From Alistipes sp. (lineage in GTDB: Bacteria > Bacteroidota > Bacteroidia > Bacteroidales > Rikenellaceae): a DNA stretch of 64,000 bases. The stretch covers positions 26,586 to 90,585 of the forward strand of contig JAGBVG010000006.1 in the NCBI GenBank assembly GCA_017630455.1. Direction: 5' to 3'. This document shows positions 61,421 through 64,000 of the stretch, piece after piece; position 1 is the stretch's first letter, and each line of letters opens with the position of its first letter. The translations under genes were made by a program, and so were the position numbers. The notes beneath the pieces were generated by a model. That model saw only the letters and a list, made by a program, of their open reading frames with translations. It was not told where the DNA came from and ran no database searches.

Positions 61421-62509
61421 ATGCAATTAGGATTATACCATCTGTTCAATTTCGGATTTGCACTGATATTTACGATTCTCGGCATACTGATCTACACCGT
61501 GCATATGCCCCGTGAGTCGGAGTACAACGGCTACCGCAAATCGAGATATACCCTCGGCGTAGGATTCGTGGTGATGTCGCTATATTGCATATTCCGACTG
61601 CTGATCAAACAGGATATGCACTCGTTCTTCGATTTCTGGATCCTGATCGAGATATCGTTGCTCTTCTCGTGGCTTAACTACACCGCATTCCTATATCTCA
61701 TAAAGACCGAGCATAGAATACGCCACCACTTCATTGTCGATGGCTTGATACCACTAGGGCTGATGACGCTGCTGGGCATAGGAGGCTTAATCTATCCCGA
61801 GGCTCAAGAGTGGATAAGCACGCTCTTCGGCGTGATATTTATTGGCAAATGCGCCTGGATGTTCTATACGTGCGAGAGGGAGTGGCACAAGGTGAAAAAC
61901 GACTTGGAGAACAACTATGATAATAGCCCCAATATCGTGTGGATGCGACGATTGGTATGGCTGACGCTGCTTCTGTCGGTATGTACGCTTATGTCGTGGT
62001 ATATCCCAGCACTGCAGATGTTCTATGCCACAAGCGGACCTATAGTCCACACCTATATGGTGCTTATGATGGTCAACTACGACCCTCGCAAGATTTGTGA
62101 GATGCGCGACGACAACGCCCCTGCGGAGCCTGCAGCAGCGAAACCCGCACCCGTGTCGAGTAACATCGTTTTGCAACTCGAGCCTAAAATTCAGCAATGG
62201 ATAAACGACAAGAGATTCTGCGAGGCGAACCTCACGATTAAGGATGTGGCGACAGAGATAGGCACAAACCATAGCTACCTGTCGCGCTACCTTAACAACC
62301 ACCTCAATGTGTCGTTCCAGGTGTGGCTCAACACACTGCGCATAGAGGAGAGTAAGCACCTTCTCGCGACAGAGAACATATCCATAGAGGAGGTCGGCGC
62401 GCGTGTCGGTATCCCTCTAAGCTACAACTACTCACGATGGTTTAAGACCATAGTAGGCGAGACCCCACTGAAATACCGCCAGCACCTGAATAAGGCAGGA
62501 GATAGGTAA
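61421..62509 (+). CDS. Membrane-bound AraC-family transcription regulator
   Basis: 362 aa. The N-terminal half has about six transmembrane segments (LFNFGFALIFTILGILIYTV; LGVGFVVMSLYCIFRLL; LIPLGLMTLLGIGGLIY; LFGVIFIGKCAWMFY; LTLLLSVCTLMSWYI). A proline/alanine linker (APAEPAAAKPAPVSS) leads to a C-terminal AraC DNA-binding domain of about 110 residues with two helix-turn-helix motifs (LTIKDVATEIGTNHSYLSRYLNNHL and ISIEEVGARVGIPLSYNYSRWFKTIVGETPLKYRQ). Inference: it senses a membrane or envelope cue and controls the divergent pilus operon. The 3' end of the gene, with the stop codon, lies in the first of two 39-bp tandem repeats. Confidence 0.85.
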   Translation: MQLGLYHLFNFGFALIFTILGILIYTVHMPRESEYNGYRKSRYTLGVGFVVMSLYCIFRLLIKQDMHSFFDFWILIEISLLFSWLNYTAFLYLIKTEHRIRHHFIVDGLIPLGLMTLLGIGGLIYPEAQEWISTLFGVIFIGKCAWMFYTCEREWHKVKNDLENNYDNSPNIVWMRRLVWLTLLLSVCTLMSWYIPALQMFYATSGPIVHTYMVLMMVNYDPRKICEMRDDNAPAEPAAAKPAPVSSNIVLQLEPKIQQWINDKRFCEANLTIKDVATEIGTNHSYLSRYLNNHLNVSFQVWLNTLRIEESKHLLATENISIEEVGARVGIPLSYNYSRWFKTIVGETPLKYRQHLNKAGDR

Positions 62510-62569
62510 TCCAAGATTTGACAAACCTCAAAGGCCGGAGATAGATAATCGAAGATTTGACAAACCTCA
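62492..62569 (+). repeat. Two 39-bp tandem repeats across the end of the araC-type gene
   Basis: Units start at 62492 and 62531 and share GGAGATAG, TAATC, AAGATTTGACAAACCTCAAA with four base differences. A few bases of a third unit follow. The TAA stop codon is inside the first unit. Confidence 0.8.
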
Positions 62570-62660
62570 AAGGCTCAATGCCGAGTGCTGTTAGGTTACT
62601 CCCTCGCGCTTCTTGATTTAGAGGTCGATCGTCAGTCCAACCCAACACTACATAAAAAAA

Positions 62661-62699
62661 GGTAATGATGCAAAAAGCGGCGCTTTTTGCATCATTACC
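62661..62699. terminator. Long perfect inverted repeat, probable terminator
   Basis: GGTAATGATGCAAAAAGC (62661-62678) pairs over 18 bp with GCTTTTTGCATCATTACC (62682-62699). A-run before, A-run after. Serves the AraC-type gene or both strands; an insertion-element remnant is less likely. Confidence 0.6.
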
Positions 62700-62708
62700 A
62701 CAAAAAAA

Positions 62709-62736
62709 CAAGTGACACCCAAAGGCATCACTTGTC
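62709..62736 (-). terminator. Terminator of the displaced tRNA-Thr
   Basis: On the minus strand ACAAGTGA pairs with TCACTTGT, followed by T7. It lies directly downstream of the tRNA 3' fragment, as a native tRNA terminator would. Confidence 0.75.
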
Positions 62737-62744
62737 ATTCTCTG

Positions 62745-62787
62745 AGCTGTTGATCAGGCTTGAACTGACGACCTCTTCCTTACCAAA
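62745..62787 (-). pseudogene. 3' fragment of tRNA-Thr (GGT): putative attachment site
   Basis: The minus strand reads TTTGGTAAGGAAG (anticodon loop with GGT and 3' anticodon stem), AGGTC (variable loop), GTCAG-TTCAAGC-CTGAT (T arm) and CAACAGC-T (acceptor 3' strand). The sequence before the loop (GTTTGC) cannot form the 5' anticodon stem, and no D arm or 5' acceptor strand is present. So the tRNA identity begins at the anticodon loop. This is what an integrase-mediated insertion in a tRNA gene leaves at one end. The AT-rich DNA to the right (62788-62980) has no gene. Confidence 0.75.
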
Positions 62788-62980
62788 GCAAACAATTCTT
62801 TTAATATATAACTAATTAAATATAAATTAGATACAAAGTTTATAATAAATAATTTACTCTGCTATTTACTCTGTTTTAGAAAGTGTTCTATGGATTAGAT
62901 TTTAATTAAGTTTTGATTTATATATTATATTGATTATCAGGATTATAAATCTATTTTAATGGCTCTGACAGGTACATTGG

Positions 62981-63913
62981 TTATATACCTGTCCCCACCT
63001 CAACAAGTGATATGTGTTCTCCCGTCTGCTTGTCGCGGAAGTATATCATTCTATCAGCACTGTCGATGAACATTGCCAAGCGGAACTCCTCGGAGTTCAA
63101 GAGGTTAAGGATGTTGCAATGCTCGCCACTGTCGCCAATAAGCCTCTCGCCGTAGCGACCAATGAACTCGCGTACATTGGTGCTGTGCATCACTACCTCA
63201 ACTCGGAACAACTTGCTGATGTCGTCCCAACCGAGCCACTCTTTCAATCGTTCTGCCTTGTGCGGGCTACTCTCGTTCAACTCTTGTGCCTTGTCGTAGA
63301 TGCGCATCTTCATATCGGTATCCTTCGCCTGACTGAAATAGAGCGTCGGCAACTTCGCCAACTTGGTGCGTGAACGGCTGTAATACTCCCCGTAGCCATC
63401 GAGCGTTTCATCATTCTTCACACGGCGACCATTAAGGATAAGGTCGTAGCGGTCGATGTCCTTAATCATACGGCGTACCTTGCCAATATAGTTATAGTCG
63501 CTATCGAACGCCAACTCCAACTCTGTGATGTTGTTGAAAGTCATCCCATAGAACTCGCAGACATACATCAGGTCGCAGATATGGTTAATCGGCTCGCCGT
63601 TGTACTGACGCATATAGATACGATAGAGAGCCGAGTTCTCGAACGAGAAGAACGCCTTGCCCTCGTACTTCGCGCTGTTGTGGAATGTGCCAAGGCGGTA
63701 GTAGCCACCTACATCGCGCACATCGAGCGTCGCTCTCATCATCTGCTCGTCCTCCTCGATGAATGTCAAAGTAAAGTCGTCCTCATCAAGTATTCTGACA
63801 CCGTTGTCAGTTAGTCGGGTGTAGCACTCCTTAAGGTTGGAGTATAGGTCTGTTGAAGCATATAAGCACACCCTCAACTTATCAATGCTTACAGTGTAAG
63901 TTATCTTCTTCAT
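62981..63913 (-). CDS. Putative replication initiation (Rep)-like protein of a mobile element
   Basis: 310 aa, soluble, no signal peptide. It begins MKKITYTVSIDKLRVCLYA. Visible blocks are LGTFHNSAKYEGKAFFSFEN, ITELELAFDSDYNYIGKVRRMI, LPTLYFSQAKDTDMKMRIYDKAQEL and FRVEVVMHSTNVREFI, which recall the Rep_trans/replication initiation factor group encoded by plasmids and integrative elements. That match is from memory and not certain. Position just inside a tRNA-based attachment site in AT-rich DNA supports a mobile-element origin. An 8-bp inverted repeat (GACAGGTA/TACCTGTC, 62967-62993) spans its stop codon. It may instead be an accessory protein of the same element. Confidence 0.5.
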   Translation of the reverse strand: MKKITYTVSIDKLRVCLYASTDLYSNLKECYTRLTDNGVRILDEDDFTLTFIEEDEQMMRATLDVRDVGGYYRLGTFHNSAKYEGKAFFSFENSALYRIYMRQYNGEPINHICDLMYVCEFYGMTFNNITELELAFDSDYNYIGKVRRMIKDIDRYDLILNGRRVKNDETLDGYGEYYSRSRTKLAKLPTLYFSQAKDTDMKMRIYDKAQELNESSPHKAERLKEWLGWDDISKLFRVEVVMHSTNVREFIGRYGERLIGDSGEHCNILNLLNSEEFRLAMFIDSADRMIYFRDKQTGEHISLVEVGTGI

Positions 63914-64000
63914 TGGTATACCGTTTCTTATAAATATAAGGTGTACCGCTAAAAAGTCAAGGGTATCGAGAGAAAAAGTGTTATCAAATAAAGGGTGTGG

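Noticed and set aside
62661-62699. Inverted repeat as transposon end
   Set aside because: The two arms are adjacent around a 3-nt loop with A/T runs outside, so a terminator explains it; no transposase is near.

Overview
The window comes from a Bacteroidota chromosome, order Bacteroidales, with an Alistipes/Rikenellaceae-like feel (family-level guess only). The signs are: a short RpoD of the Bacteroidota type; promoters of the form TTTG-N19..22-TAnnTTTG in front of most transcription units; BACON-domain lipoproteins; a type V (FimA/Mfa1) pilus operon with DUF3868 and DUF3575 partners; NamZ (DUF1343), DUF2723 and DUF1573 proteins; and almost no Shine-Dalgarno sequences.

Layout. 1-5.2 kb: rpoD (minus strand, cut by the window edge), then era, a TPR protein and an MFS transporter (plus). 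5.2-11.9 kb: an array of near-identical 88-90 bp repeats, each carrying a promoter, drives a GT2 glycosyltransferase; three related BACON lipoproteins follow. 12-15.3 kb: guaB and guaA (minus), the last two steps to GMP. 15.5-21.6 kb: a small coiled-coil membrane protein (plus), then a minus-strand potABCD polyamine ABC transporter operon that ends in an outer-membrane beta-barrel gene. 21.6-27.7 kb: an M1 aminopeptidase lipoprotein, the flavin/Fe-S pair NfnAB, and a DUF1573 protein. 27.9-31.4 kb: tRNA-Asn, two identical tRNA-Val genes, and the unit (small coiled-coil protein)-zapA-[candidate 6S RNA]-rny. 31.4-41.9 kb: one long minus-strand unit DUF2723-cysS-prfB-namZ-ftsY-rimO. 42-49 kb: a large GLUG-repeat surface lipoprotein, queG, an acyl-CoA synthetase and a small membrane protein. 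49-62.5 kb: a seven-gene type V pilus operon (DUF3575, DUF3868, major fimbrillin, Mfa2-like anchor, three accessory/tip lipoproteins) divergent from a membrane-bound AraC-type regulator. 62.7-64 kb: the 3' part of a tRNA-Thr(GGT) followed by AT-rich DNA and a Rep-like gene. This looks like one end of an integrated mobile element that continues beyond the window.

Most notable signals: (i) a family of three ~115 bp structured elements placed 6-9 nt after the stop codons of guaA, guaB and rny, with base changes that preserve pairing and a fixed GTAC-loop-GTAC apex; I know no name for it. (ii) The four-copy tandem promoter array whose last copy abuts the glycosyltransferase ATG. (iii) A porin-like gene at the end of the polyamine transporter operon. 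(iv) A matched Thr/Val-Arg processing site in the pilus subunits but not in the anchor, shared by an orphan GLUG lipoprotein outside the operon. (v) The displaced tRNA-Thr end marking an integration site. Everything here was read by eye; no database search or folding programme was run.
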